Of a DNA stretch of 64,000 nucleotides, positions 54,850 through 64,000 are shown piece after piece. How positions within the stretch are numbered: position 1 is the stretch's first letter; each line of letters opens with the position of its first letter. This DNA is from Paralithodes platypus (lineage: Eukaryota > Arthropoda > Malacostraca > Decapoda > Lithodidae). Position numbers and translations under genes: made by a program. The notes under the pieces are model-generated. The model was not told the DNA's origin. It worked only from the letters and a program-made list of their open reading frames with translations, and searched no databases. The stretch is taken from contig CM064519.1 of the NCBI GenBank assembly GCA_032716605.1, forward strand, positions 24,948,191-25,012,190, in the 5' to 3' direction.

Positions 54850-54989
54850 CTGGAAGTACAGCATTAATTAGATACTGTGCACTGCCCGGCATAAGTGGTG
54901 TCTGCATGCCAGGTTTCAGAAATGGTTGTTTAGCTACATAAATTTGAATTACATGTATCACTTACATTTGTTGTTGTTGTTGTTGTTCC

Positions 54990-56540
54990 CTAAGCTGCCT
55001 GGCCGAACAGCCCCGAGTCCCTGAGGAAGGCCATGGCCACGATCGGGCTTTCCCACAGAGCTCTCATTGAGTGTAGATTGTGTTGTTGGCGTAAGTGGTT
55101 GTGTGAAATGCAGTCTTCGATGATGTGTTTAATGGTATGGGGTGCTGTGTTACATCCCGGGCAGGCGTCGACAACGGAGTCATCCAGTCTCTTCTGATAG
55201 CTCAGGAGAGCTGGATGGTGTCCGCATCTCAGCCTGGCCAGGTGGACTCTGTCCTCGCGAGGGAGGGAGGATTCGGAAGGATGGATTTCGGGAGGTCGTG
55301 CATGCAGCTGCGTGTTGTCTGTGAGTGAGTGGATGGATTGGCGAGAGATATGAGTATGGATGTGCTTCTGGAAGTTGGTTCGGGGTGGGCAGGGAGGGAG
55401 AGAGGACAATAATTGTGTGTGATACCGTGTGCTGGGTGTTGTTTTGATATTTCTTGGTGTCTGTGGGTGTGTTGCCATGTAGTTTAGTGGGTGGTCTTGG
55501 TTCGTGGAGGCTGCTGCCAGGAATTGAGTGCCTCTCATGTCCAGATGGTCTTTGACTTTGAGGATTTTGGTTTCTTGATGTAGATGATCTGTGGGTGCAG
55601 TAGCTGTGCAGCCTGTAATGATCTTCAGGGCTTTGTTTTGAATAGTCTGTAAGGTCTTATGATGTGTTTCAGCTAGGTTAGAAGCCCAGGCTGGGCTTGC
55701 GTATTCCATTACTGATCTTATGTATTGTTTATATACTGTGGTGGTAGTTTCTTTGTTGTGTCCAAATTTTGTGTGAGCAAGTGACCTGAGGGCGTTAAGT
55801 CTGGGTGTCAGTTTCTTTTTAATGTTTGTGGTGTGCTGTTTGAATGTCATATGAGTATCATATGTTACTCCTAGGATTTTGGGTGTGTGTGTATGTGTTA
55901 GGGGTGTGTTGTTTATGGTGAGTTGAGGGATGTATTCGTGTTCACCTGTCCAGCTTGTGAGCAGGGTTGCGGTGGATTTGGCTGGGGCTAGATTAAGTCT
56001 GTTTGTAGTGCACCAGCCATGTAGTGTGTTGAGATAGGGTTGAAGGAGATCTGTTGCTCTTTTTGGGTCATGGTGTGTGCATGTGAGTGTTATGTCATCT
56101 GCATAGGAGGCTAAGTTTATTTGGGGAGTATTGGGTGTAGTTATATCGTGCATGTACAGATTGAAGAGTGCGGGCGATAGGACGGATCCTTGTGGGACTC
56201 CGTTTGGAAAGTTTCTGATTTTAGATGACTGACCGGCAAAAGATACGTGTGCACATCTGCCTGCTAGGAAGTTGGCCAGCCACCTTTTTATGTTGTTGTG
56301 CATGTTTGTGTTGTAGATTTTGTTTGTTAGGTTGTGGCGGGGGATGGCATCGAAGGCTTTACTAATGTCGAGTGTGGCTAATAGTGATCTGTGTGGTGGT
56401 CTAGCTGAGTTGATGCCGTCGAAAGCTCTTTGTGTAAGGTCTGTGAGAAGAGTGTTTGTGGAGTGCAGTGGCCTAAAGCCATGTTGTGTTGGAGCTAGGG
56501 GTAGGTCAGGTGTAATTAGTTGTAATACTAGGCGTTCCAT
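54990..56540 (-). pseudogene. LINE-c reverse transcriptase and C-terminal part
   Basis: 516 open residues: TQHGFRPLHSTNTLLTDLTQ, LLATLDISKAFDAIPRHNL, FPNGVPQGSVLSPALFNLYM and catalytic SYADDITLTCTHHD (about 56090). Then PKILGVTYDTHMTFKQHTTN and the C-terminal zinc-finger-like CGHHPALLSYQK... CPGCNTAPHTIKHIIEDC typical of jockey/I-type ORF2. Upstream RT sequence (NWNNFLQTLDHKTNSKKLYK, CGLDNISNIHLRHLR and FPKPNKDPTLPSSHRPITLL) lies at 56540-57110 in the minus strand, with breaks. Confidence 0.92.
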
Positions 56541-57105
56541 GACTTTGGAGGGGGAGCAAAGGAGTGTGATGGGGCGGTGCGAGGAGGGTAGCGTGGGGTC
56601 TTTGTTGGGTTTGGGGAATGTGATGATGATACCATGCTTCCAAATGTCTGGTATTGTGTTGTGTGAATAGCTGTAGTTTGATATGTTAGTGAGTGCTTGT
56701 ATGCCTTGTGGTCTCAGGTGTCTGAGGTGTATGTTGCTTATGTTGTCTAGGCCACAGGCAGGTGAGTGCTTGAGATTGTTGATGATATGCTTTGTCTGGT
56801 GATTGGTGAAGGGTGTATAGTCAGGGTCTGTGGGGAATTGTCTCTTACGTCGGATGACACGTCGGTCGTCTTTGTGAGGTTTTAGGTGGCTGACATGTGA
56901 GAAGTGATTGATGAGAGTGTTTGCTTGTTGTTTACATGAAGGAGTAGAGTCTGTTGTTGTGATTGCAGCATGTGATTGTGTTGTGTTGCTGTTGGAAAGT
57001 GTGATACGGTTTAGTGTTTTGTAGAGTTTTTTGGAGTTTGTTTTGTGATCAAGTGTTTGTAGGAAGTTATTCCAATTTAGTTTTTGTTGTTCTTGTATTT
57101 TGTTG

Positions 57106-57665
57106 TTAGTTTGGGTGTTGAGTGCTTGAATTTGTTGTGATGTCTTGTGTGTGGGGTGCTGGGGAGTGTTTCAGTATGTCGCGTTGTCTGATGAGGTTTT
57201 GAATTTCTGGTGTGAAGTTGGGGTTGTGTCTTTTTCTGTTACCTCTTGGAATGTGTTTCTTGTCAGCGTTTTGGATAGTTTTATTGAGTATGTGTACAGC
57301 ATTGTTGATGTTAGTGATGGGTGTACTGTTTAGAGTTGTGAAGTGTTGTTCTGTCTCATTTGTGAATGCTTCCCAGTTAGCTCTTTTATAATTGGTGTAT
57401 GTGTGTTTGTGGCTAGCTGGGGTGAGTCTGGTTTTGGTGGTGATAATGATCGGGAGGTGGTCAGAGCCTAAGGTTCTGACCACCCTCCAGGATGTTGTGG
57501 GGGCGAGTTCTGGGGAGCAAAAGGTGATGTCTGGAGATGTTGGGTTATAAAGGGCTTGGTGAGGAATATGGGTATGTTGATGGATGTCGTTAAGGATGAT
57601 GAGGTTATCTGTTTGGTTTTGTAGTACCAGCCCTCTGTCTGTGTCGGGGTTGTCGACAAACCAGG
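57106..57665 (-). pseudogene. LINE-c endonuclease, C-terminal part
   Basis: Minus strand in two frames: TSPDITFCSPELAPTTSWRV followed by VRTLGSDHLPIIITTKTRL (the GSDH-x-PI box of AP endonucleases), then ANWEAFTNETEQHFTTLNS and HIPRGNRKRHNPNFTPEIQN. The element is truncated at about 57665. The frame changes near 57150 and 57480. Confidence 0.82.
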
Positions 57666-57718
57666 CCGACGTCTTGTTTAAAGATTTACTATCACAGAGC
57701 CAGAGTAGCTGTAGAAAC

Positions 57719-58445
57719 CGTATCTATCTATCTATTGCCTGACGCCGTGATCCCCGAAGGGGTGGCCACGAACGAACCACCCCCATACACCTCTGTCCCC
57801 AGTTAGTCGACGCCCCTCCTCCCAACCAGCACCGCTGGGTGCCCGACCCCGAAAGGGGTTGAAATAGGGGAGCTATCCCCCCGCCAAAGGCGGCTTTCTA
57901 GGGCCTTTCCTAGCTGATGCTGAGAGGATTGGGTTCTAGTCATGTGGTGATGGGCTGGTCTATCAGAGTGAGAACTGAACGATCTCTGCCATACCCATAG
58001 CTTACTCTGACTGTTCCTTTACCTTATATATTTTCTAGATCTCAAGTGACGGCGTCTTTTCCGTGGATTGACCTCCCAATCTACCAAGATTGGAAGCCAA
58101 AGCATCACATTTTTCCCTTGCCCCTCAACTTTCTCTTCATAATTGCTGAGGGGCACAGGGCCCTGGGTGGGGCTTTGGTTTCCCGGGCGTTTCCGCACCC
58201 TCCTCAGCTCCCCGCCATGGAGTGGCTTCGGTCACCCAGGCTTTATTGTGGTCGGCAGGGAGGGTTCTGTGGGGGCGCTCAGTTCTGGCCTTGGAATTGC
58301 TCAGGGCCTTGGGGAACAACAACAACAACAACCAGCACCGCCTTCATCCATATACTTCCTCACTCCATCCTTCCACCTCTCTTTCGGTTTACCTCTCCCT
58401 CTCTGTCCTTCCACCTTGCTCTCGTATCTAACACATGTAATTTGA
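57719..58445 (-). mobile_element. LINE-d 3' end, split by a retroposon
   Basis: A (TATC)n run at 57719 (the GATA tail on the minus strand) is followed by the LINE-d C-terminal code. It continues after the insert at 58342-58445 with ESKVEGQRGRGKPKERWKDG and VRKYMDEGGAG. AACCAGCACCGC occurs at both 57824-57835 and 58330-58341. The two pieces line up with 29590-29700 with no gap. Confidence 0.88.
57836..58329 (+). mobile_element. Putative SINE/retroposon with (AAC)n tail
   Basis: 494 bp inserted in LINE-d with a 12-bp target duplication AACCAGCACCGC and a 3' (AAC)n tail. No RT is encoded. Its last bases (CTTGGGGAACAACAAC) nearly equal those of LINE-c (CTTAGGGAACAACAAC), which suggests LINE-c supplied the enzymes. 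GGGTTCTAGTC near 57930 is a weak B-box candidate. It might instead be a truncated LINE 3' end, since 3' untranslated regions can look like this. Confidence 0.7.
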
Positions 58446-58457
58446 TATCTCCAAACA

Positions 58458-58568
58458 GTGCGGTCTAGCAATCTGTGGCAACTATTCACTGAAGTCCCTG
58501 ATCATCAGGGCACCCACCCTAGCCCAGCTCTTGAGCAGGGAGTACATGGTGGTAAAAAAACGCATCAA
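58458..58568 (+). repeat. SINE body fragment
   Basis: GCGGTCTAGCAATCTGTGG and CAGGGCACCCACCCTAG resemble the body of the intronic SINE at 54420-54535, including the A-rich and CATCA-containing tail. The tRNA-like head is missing. Confidence 0.55.
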
Positions 58569-59251
58569 ACTAAATATTGTATACATGATGCATATAGTTT
58601 TAAGACCTGGCATGCAGACTCCAATTTTATCAGAGGGTGTACAATATGCAGCAGCTACCAGGAAAACCCCTCACTTTCAGGCTAATCAGGAGTAGACTGT
58701 CTGGAAATATATAATTTCTGAGAGTGTGAAGTACAGTACTGTACCTCAAAAATTTCCGGACATGTGAAACATCTCAGTCTGACTTCTACCTTTGTTGGAC
58801 TTTGACTACAATCTTTTGGACTTGTCATAAAGACTGTGGAGAAAATCCAAACCAGATATTGGGTCTGGACTGAATACCATTGTTTAGATATATGAAATTC
58901 ATTCGCAGCCACTCTTGTGGATTACGGCGTCTAGCAATAAATAGATATAGATAGACATTTGTCCGAAAGAGAGGTAAAGTCTGGATGTCTTGGGTTTATG
59001 GATTCCTGTGATCCGAAAGAGAAGGGATTTAATGTACTGTACTGTACAGTACATTACTTCAATGTCAATCAAGTACAGTACAGTATTACTAAAACCTTAT
59101 GAAATACATTAGACTATCTACTTAATATGTGAAGTACAGTGTGGCACAAAACTTGGTTACCTTTCTACCAGAAATTGGCAACGTTGCCTTTCTATACATC
59201 TGTGCAGCCAATTAGTAGTCTGCGTGGATCGTCCTATGAATATTTAGTTTT
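58569..59251. other. Non-coding, nothing recognised
   Basis: Repeated TACTGTACAGTAC-type short words occur (for example 59034-59055), but there is no gene or identifiable element. Confidence 0.4.
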
Positions 59252-59300
59252 ATCTATCTATATATCTATTGCCTGATGCTGTGATCCTCGAAGGGGATAA
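59252..59300 (-). mobile_element. LINE-d 3' tip
   Basis: A CTATCTATATATCTATTGCC run followed by GATCCTCGAAGGGG matches the last ~50 bp of LINE-d (57719-57765). It is an extremely short truncated insertion. 59301-59586 holds nothing I recognise. Confidence 0.7.
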
Positions 59301-59590
59301 ATTCACAACCATTATATACATTGCCTTTTATAATACCCCAGTAAATACAGAATAGGTAATAGAAGCTACTGGTATTATTTAAGTTGCAATACAAATAAGC
59401 TTATATGAATAATGAGCATAAAATGAATTACACACAATAAAAGTGTGTTAACACTATATTTAACATGTTTTTTTGTATTTCTCTGAATTAAAAACACTTG
59501 CATTAATTAGATGCAAATTTGACTAATTCCTTGAATGTGACGATAGTGCGTTGTTATGTGTGCGATTAGTTTGCTTGGGAAACAGATTAA

Positions 59591-60071
59591 CCCTCTCAAC
59601 ACGGATGGGCTCTTAAACGCCCATAAAAAAGCATATACCAGGAACCCGGAAGGACTCTTGAACACCCCTGTAGTTGAAAGCCTGTGAGCTTCGTGTGCGA
59701 GGCGTCGGTCCGACGCATGTAAACAACAGCCGGCTGGACCGACGCCCCGCATCTCCGGCCACAAGAAGGAGAGCGGCGCTTGTTCTTGTGTGCCTGTATG
59801 TTGTTATTAAGTATCGAATAGTAGTGTAAAGTGGCTGTTTTGACCATAAAGTTATCTCCAATGAAATCATCATCACAGCTCAACCAGTTGACTTAGAGAG
59901 CTCTACTTAATGCCATTCTACAGGTAAATAACACAGCTACGCTTGGGGATGCGCGGGAATGCGGGAAGCAGTCTGATTAACGAATATACGGTAGCCTAGC
60001 CTAGACGTTTTTCGGCCAAAACACCCGGTTTTCGAGGAATATATATATAATACATAGCCGGGGCTGGAGGG
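59591..60071. mobile_element. TTAA MITE family A, intact
   Basis: 481 bp from CCCTCTCAACACGGATGGGC to CCGGGGCTGGAGGG with TTAA at 59587-59590 and 60072-60075. Its left end (GGGCTCTTAAACGCCCATAA) matches the piggyBac-2 left end (GGGCTCTTGAACGCCCATAA) and its right end matches that of piggyBac-2. It is probably a deletion derivative. ORFs at 59507-59883 belong to it. Confidence 0.92.
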
Positions 60072-60075
60072 TTAA

Positions 60076-60339
60076 CTTGCTCATGTAGTAGTGTACACCC
60101 TATGTGGTGGATTGTGTTCTTTTATTTCATAGATTTCATTTTAGTAAGCGTTGTTTCCACATAGCGATTTTGATAATTTAATTTGACTTTATATTGTCCT
60201 TGTCCCAATTTTGGTTTGTTTAGTTTGCAAGTTTTACGTTTTAATACATATGTTTAGAAGCCGAAGGTAGGCTATATACAAAATTGTTGTAAGTTTCTTA
60301 TTTCCTGATATACCAGACTTTAAACCCATTAGACCCGGC
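60076..60339. other. Non-coding, nothing recognised
   Basis: No gene or repeat is identified between the MITE and the LINE-c-like fragment. Confidence 0.4.
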
Positions 60340-60550
60340 TGACCTAGAGCCCTACAAAAACTAAACGACCTCAGAACCGTCACAGGCAAGGACTTTGGCC
60401 AACAAAAAGAAACACTGTCCATACTTTACAAACAGTACATCTGCACAACTATACACTATACTTCCCAAGCCTAGTTACTCTGCACCTCAACCACAAACAT
60501 GAAGAAACTACAAACCACTCCGAATAAAGCCCTCAAAATCATAACACGTC
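60340..60550 (+). mobile_element. LINE-c-like RT fragment
   Basis: The plus strand encodes ALQKLNDLRTVTGKDFGQQK, LSILYKQYICTTIHY and LQTTPNKALKIITR, like LINE-c residues LNALRSLAHTKFGHNKE to LQTIQNKALKIITG. Only the thumb-like region is present. Confidence 0.8.
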
Positions 60551-60554
60551 TTTT

Positions 60555-60745
60555 TTGGTCTGCCCCCTTAGTGCAGCTACCCCCACGTTCACGGAATTGT
60601 ATCTATTCACTCAACTTAGTTCATCTATCCTCTCCACATGTCCATACCATCAAAGCCTGCTTGTACACATCTCATCACTGATACTCTTGATACCTAACCT
60701 TCTCCTCAACTTTTCACTAGATATCCTATCTTGAAGCCTGGCACC
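60555..60745 (-). mobile_element. LINE-b-like fragment
   Basis: This closely follows 44825-45010 of LINE-b at nucleotide level (TCTCCACATGTCCATACCAT and a GCAGCT-C-CCC block). It codes on the minus strand for the GWYGHVERM-type C-terminal region, decayed. Confidence 0.8.
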
Positions 60746-61154
60746 TCGTCTTTTCCTCCTCTTTTCCACTCTGACGGTACCACCGTCACATCTTTCTCTG
60801 ACAATGCTGAACTCTTCGCTCAAACTTTCGCTAAAAACTCCACCTTAGATGATTCCGGTGCTACTCCTGCCTCTCCACCCACCTCTCACTTACTTATGCC
60901 TAATATCATATCTCTTCTAAGGATGTACTCTCGGCCCAGTCTGGGCTTAATACTAAGAAGCGTACGGACCGGATGGTGTTCCTCCTGTTGTACTCAAAAA
61001 CGGTTCTTCCGTGCTGACTCCCTGCCTAGGCAAAGTCTTTCGGCTCTGTCTATCCTCTAACTTCTTTCCTTCTTGCTGGAAGTTTGCTCTTATTCAACCT
61101 GGCCCAAAGAAGGGTGACCAGCTCTCAACCCTCCAACTATCGTCCAATTGCTCT
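60746..61154 (+). mobile_element. LINE-g RT fragment, left part
   Basis: The plus strand, in several frames, encodes FPPLFHSDGTTVTSFSDNAE, LFAQTFAKNSTLDDSGATPA, AYGPDGVPPVVLKN, LTPCLGKVFRLCLSSNFFPS, CWKFALIQPGPKKGD and then PSNYRPIAL. It stops where LINE-f begins and continues at 62629. Jockey-like group by these motifs. Confidence 0.85.
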
Positions 61155-62587
61155 AAAGAGGCAAACATCCATCCAGTTCCTAAAAAAGGTGCCTCTTCAG
61201 ATCCATCAAACTACAGACCAATAGCTATAACTTTCACTCTTGGTAAATTTTTTGAAATTATATTAAATAATCACATAATTAAGCATCTTGAGAATAATAA
61301 ATTAATCAGTGATAGGCAATATGGTTTTAGACGATGTCGATCAACTGCAGACATTCTTTGCCTTCTTACGCATCAAATCAACCAAGCTACAGACCAACAT
61401 GGTGAAACACATACAATAGCACTGGATATATCAAAGGCATTTGATAGAGTCTGGCATCAATCCTTATTGTCGAAGATGTCACACTACGGCCTTGCATCAT
61501 TAGTTCCACTAATTTCTTCTTATCTTCATAACAGAAAAATATGTGTAATGGTAGATGGCCTTTATTCTCAATTTCACTCAATAAATGCTGGTGTTCCCCA
61601 GGGATCAGTTTTGACCCAACTCTGTTCCTCATTCATATCAATGATCTCATATCTACCACTCATAATCCAATACATTCCTACGCAGATGACTCAACACTCC
61701 ACAGTTCCTTCACATTTACCAATTCTTTCACCCAACCCGATCTTATAAATTCAAAAATAAACACTGCAATTTCTCTGAACCAGGACCTTTCTTGAATTAA
61801 TGAATGGGGACAAAATAATCTAGTTTCCTTTAATGCACAGAAAACCAAGTACTGTATATTCAATTTTCTAACCGACAGAATCTCACTGACTCCCATATAT
61901 TTTTTAATGATGTAAATATTCCCACTTCCCCTAGTATTGACATTCTCGGTGTAACATTAACTACTAACTTGAGCTGGACACATTATGTTAGAAGCATTGC
62001 TAAGAATGCCTCTAAAAAACTGGGACTCCTGTACAGAGTTCGAGAATTCTTCACTGACGAGCAGTTGGCCGTAATATATAAAAGTCATGTGCGTTCTCAG
62101 ATGGATTACTGTTCACCTCTGTGGGGTGGAAGTGGAGTGGTTGCATTGAGGCAGTTGGACAAAATTCAAAATAAAGCTATTAGATTAATCAATAACCCTG
62201 CAATCACACAGGACCTTCCTACATTATCCATACGAAGAAACGTTGCATCCCTTGCATTATTCTACTGATATTTTCACAGCAATTGTTCCGAGGAACTTGC
62301 TTCAATTGTGCCTCCTCTCCACATCTTTCCCCGTAGAACTAGGGCAGCTGAGAGCGCCCATGAATTTACACTTTCTCCTCCACAATGCAGAACTTCTGCT
62401 CATCAGAATTCATTTATCCCCAGAGCTACTACTCTTTGGAATTCACTTCCCTCGAATTGCTTTCCACAAACTTACAATCTACAAATGTTTAAATCCAGTT
62501 GTTACAAACATTTTATGAATGGAGGTTGCCTTTAGGCACATGGACCTTTTTGTTTTATCTGTGTTTTTCCTTCCTCCGTTCACTGTC

Positions 62588-62628
<41 letters not shown>
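61155..62628 (+). mobile_element. LINE-f 3' portion with poly-A tail, inserted in LINE-g
   Basis: 5'-truncated LINE ending in 37 A (62592-62628). It contains a second, complete start of the RT motif series (IHPVPKKGASSDPSNYRPIA) right after that of LINE-g, which marks the join. Its 3' poly-A tail is followed by the continuation of LINE-g. Confidence 0.87.
61160..62535 (+). pseudogene. LINE-f reverse transcriptase, broken
   Basis: ISDRQYGFRRCRSTADILCL, HTIALDISKAFDRVWHQSLL, INAGVPQGSVL, then after a shift FLIHINDLISTTHNPIHSYA with YADD at about 61678. After stops: SWTHYVRSIAKNASKKLGLL, YKSHVRSQMDYCSPLWGG and KIQNKAIRLINN. The end is PRATTLWNSLPSNCFPQTYN to stop at about 62533. At least three frame breaks. 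The C-terminal part resembles LINE-e. Confidence 0.9.
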
Positions 62629-62632
<4 letters not shown>

Positions 62633-62738
62633 GTATCTCTAATGTTTTGGAAACTATTTTTAACTAAATTTTTTTTAAGCATTTATCTTCCCACAATCTG
62701 CTTTCAGATCGCCAGTACGGTTTCCTTAAGGCCCGCTC
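62629..62738 (+). mobile_element. LINE-g RT fragment, right part
   Basis: This encodes SCISNVLETIFN, a stop, then KHLSSHNLLSDRQYGFLKAR, the piece that normally follows NYRPIAL in LINE RTs. It ends at the T-rich start of LINE-e. With 60746-61154 it forms one interrupted RT. Confidence 0.8.
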
Positions 62739-63590
62739 TTTTTTTCTTTTTCTTTTTTCTATGTGAGTGAGGGAGGCAAAAGGCAGAACTGCCTATAGCG
62801 AGTGCCTCCCCCAAAGTTGAAAGAGTGACAGGGCCAAAATCAATGGACGTTCGAGCCAAAATGCCTGGACACACGGAGTTTGAAGCAATTTAAGTCATAG
62901 GAAGAGGGAAAGACGATTCTGGGAGAGAGTTCCAGAGCTCAACTGTTGAATAGAAGAAAGACTGAGAGTAATGTTTCACTCTTGGGTTGGAGAGTTACAC
63001 AGAGTAGGGGTGGGATTGTGTTGCAAGACGGATACCACGTGCCCTACGTAAAGGAGGTGGTATACACTGGGAAAGTTCTGAGGAACACTGATTATAATAG
63101 TAGCAATAGAATAGCGAGAGAGATGCAACATTGCGGTGAAGAGAGAGAGATTGCAGAGAGTTGGTGAGTGGACGGGAGTTAATGATACGAAAGGCCTTCC
63201 TTTCAATTTTGTCTAGGAGAGCGGTGTGAGAGGAACCTCCCCACACATGTGAACAATACTCAATACAAGGACGCACTATGCCCCTGTACAGAGCAAGAAG
63301 CTGTGCAGGGGTAAAGAACCCCCTAAGGCAGTTGAGCACACCCAGCTTCTGGGAGGCTGCCTTAGCAAGACTGGTAATATGGTCCTTCCAACTGAGAGCA
63401 GAAGAAAAAGAGACACCAAAAATATTGAGAGAAGATGAAGGATTGATATTTGTATTGTTGAAGAATAAGGGATAGTCCGCAGGGAGTTCCTGACAGGTAG
63501 ATAGATGGAGAAATTGGGTTTTGGAAGCATTAAAGGTAACAAGGTTTTCTCTGCCCCAATGAGGGAAAACCGTACTAAAAATCCAGATGG
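62739..63590 (-). mobile_element. LINE-e 3' portion
   Basis: Minus strand with an A-rich tail at about 62739-62759. The coding part, in two frames: NLVTFNASKTQFLHLSTCQE and LNIFGVSFSSALSWKDHITS (63350-63580), then GVLNCLRGFFTPAQLLALYR, GIVRPCIEYCSHVWGGSSHT and ALLDKIERKAFRIINSRPLT (63110-63339). The RT catalytic core is missing by 5' truncation. Related fragments are at 5880-6375 and 14808-14937. Confidence 0.88.
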
Positions 63591-64000
63591 CGCGGGGGGG
63601 TCTTATTCAAATGACTATCGTGTGTGATACACCATTGAGGTGTTTTGATGGTTTTCGTAATTTAAGAGGTTTAATACAGTTCTCAACTATCTATGACACA
63701 TAGTTGTGTAGTATATTTTTACTAGATTCATAATATGATGGTTATATACTCGTTAATGCAGTGAATATATAATTAACATAATTTGATACATAAATATCAG
63801 CTTATTGAACAAGAAATTTAGTTTCATCTAATGTGGTGTGATAGGCTGGGCGAAATTTTAATACTCATTGAAGTATTGTATTTACTTCCTTTTTAGTTAC
63901 TAACAAATACGTGTTTCAGTAGAAATTGGCTGAACATACGGTATTATATTCTGTAGCTGTAGAATTTGGCAGGTTGAATGTCTGTGCCTGCACACTATAG
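63591..64000. other. Non-coding, nothing recognised
   Basis: AT-rich sequence to the window end. The continuation of LINE-g was looked for here and not found. Confidence 0.4.

Larger units (their letters stand above)
54967..57665 (-). mobile_element. LINE-c (jockey/I group) with (AAC)n tail
   Basis: Minus strand, 3' tail (AAC)n at about 54967-54986. The 5' end is lost inside the endonuclease. The element lies in the intron or upstream region of the PTAR1-like gene, in the same orientation. A shorter relative on the plus strand is at 60340-60545. Its tail is shared with the element at 57836-58329. Confidence 0.88.

Noticed and set aside
55125..55328. Plus-strand ORFs within 55-57.5 kb
   Set aside because: They are antisense shadows of LINE-c coding sequence.
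1..64000. A new defence, toxin or metabolic gene system
   Set aside because: No clustered unknown coding genes exist here; every long ORF resolves to a transposon, a shadow of one, or the PTAR1-like gene.

Overview
This window is animal nuclear DNA, most likely from an arthropod and probably a decapod crustacean. I infer this from spliced eukaryotic gene structure, AT-rich non-coding sequence, microsatellites, tRNA-derived SINE fragments and dense LINE, DIRS and piggyBac content. I cannot name the species. I recognise one host gene: the last two coding exons of a PTAR1-like gene (protein prenyltransferase alpha-subunit repeat protein 1), minus strand, 53.07-54.85 kb. Nearly everything else is transposable elements and their relics, many nested with visible target-site duplications.

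Layout. 0-6.4 kb: MITEs, a 476-bp tandem repeat, a LINE 3' fragment split by a pogo-like MITE, a doubled 323-bp unit with tRNA-like sequences, and a second LINE fragment. 6.9-12.2 kb: a piggyBac element (piggyBac-1) with both TTAA-flanked ends and a broken transposase. 12.4-15.9 kb: a cluster of TTAA-flanked MITEs, two inside a third. 16.9-20.7 kb: LINE 3' ends amplified as degenerate repeats around a decayed reverse transcriptase. 22.7-23.4 kb: another LINE fragment. 24.7-50.85 kb: one DIRS-type tyrosine-recombinase retrotransposon, enlarged to 26 kb by insertions. 51.6-52.6 kb: a TTAA-flanked candidate MITE. 53-55 kb: the PTAR1-like gene with a SINE in its intron. 55-64 kb: a LINE with EN and RT, a LINE split by a possible SINE, a MITE, and a third nest of LINEs.

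The DIRS element carries a chain of insertions. A family C MITE sits in its gag frame. A second piggyBac (piggyBac-2) sits in that MITE. A coding-free LTR retrotransposon sits in the piggyBac-2 transposase at codon 15. A LINE tail sits in the 5' LTR. The same DIRS also holds a LINE that is itself split by another LINE, and a MITE in its right terminal repeat. Most joins can be placed to the base and several restore a reading frame across the insertion, so relative ages can be read directly.

Functional relations: the TTAA-flanked MITEs share terminal sequences with the two piggyBac elements and are probably mobilised by such transposases. A possible SINE shares its 3' end and AAC tail with a LINE in the window. 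No element looks fully coding-competent. I found no CRISPR array, operon, rRNA or credible functional tRNA gene.
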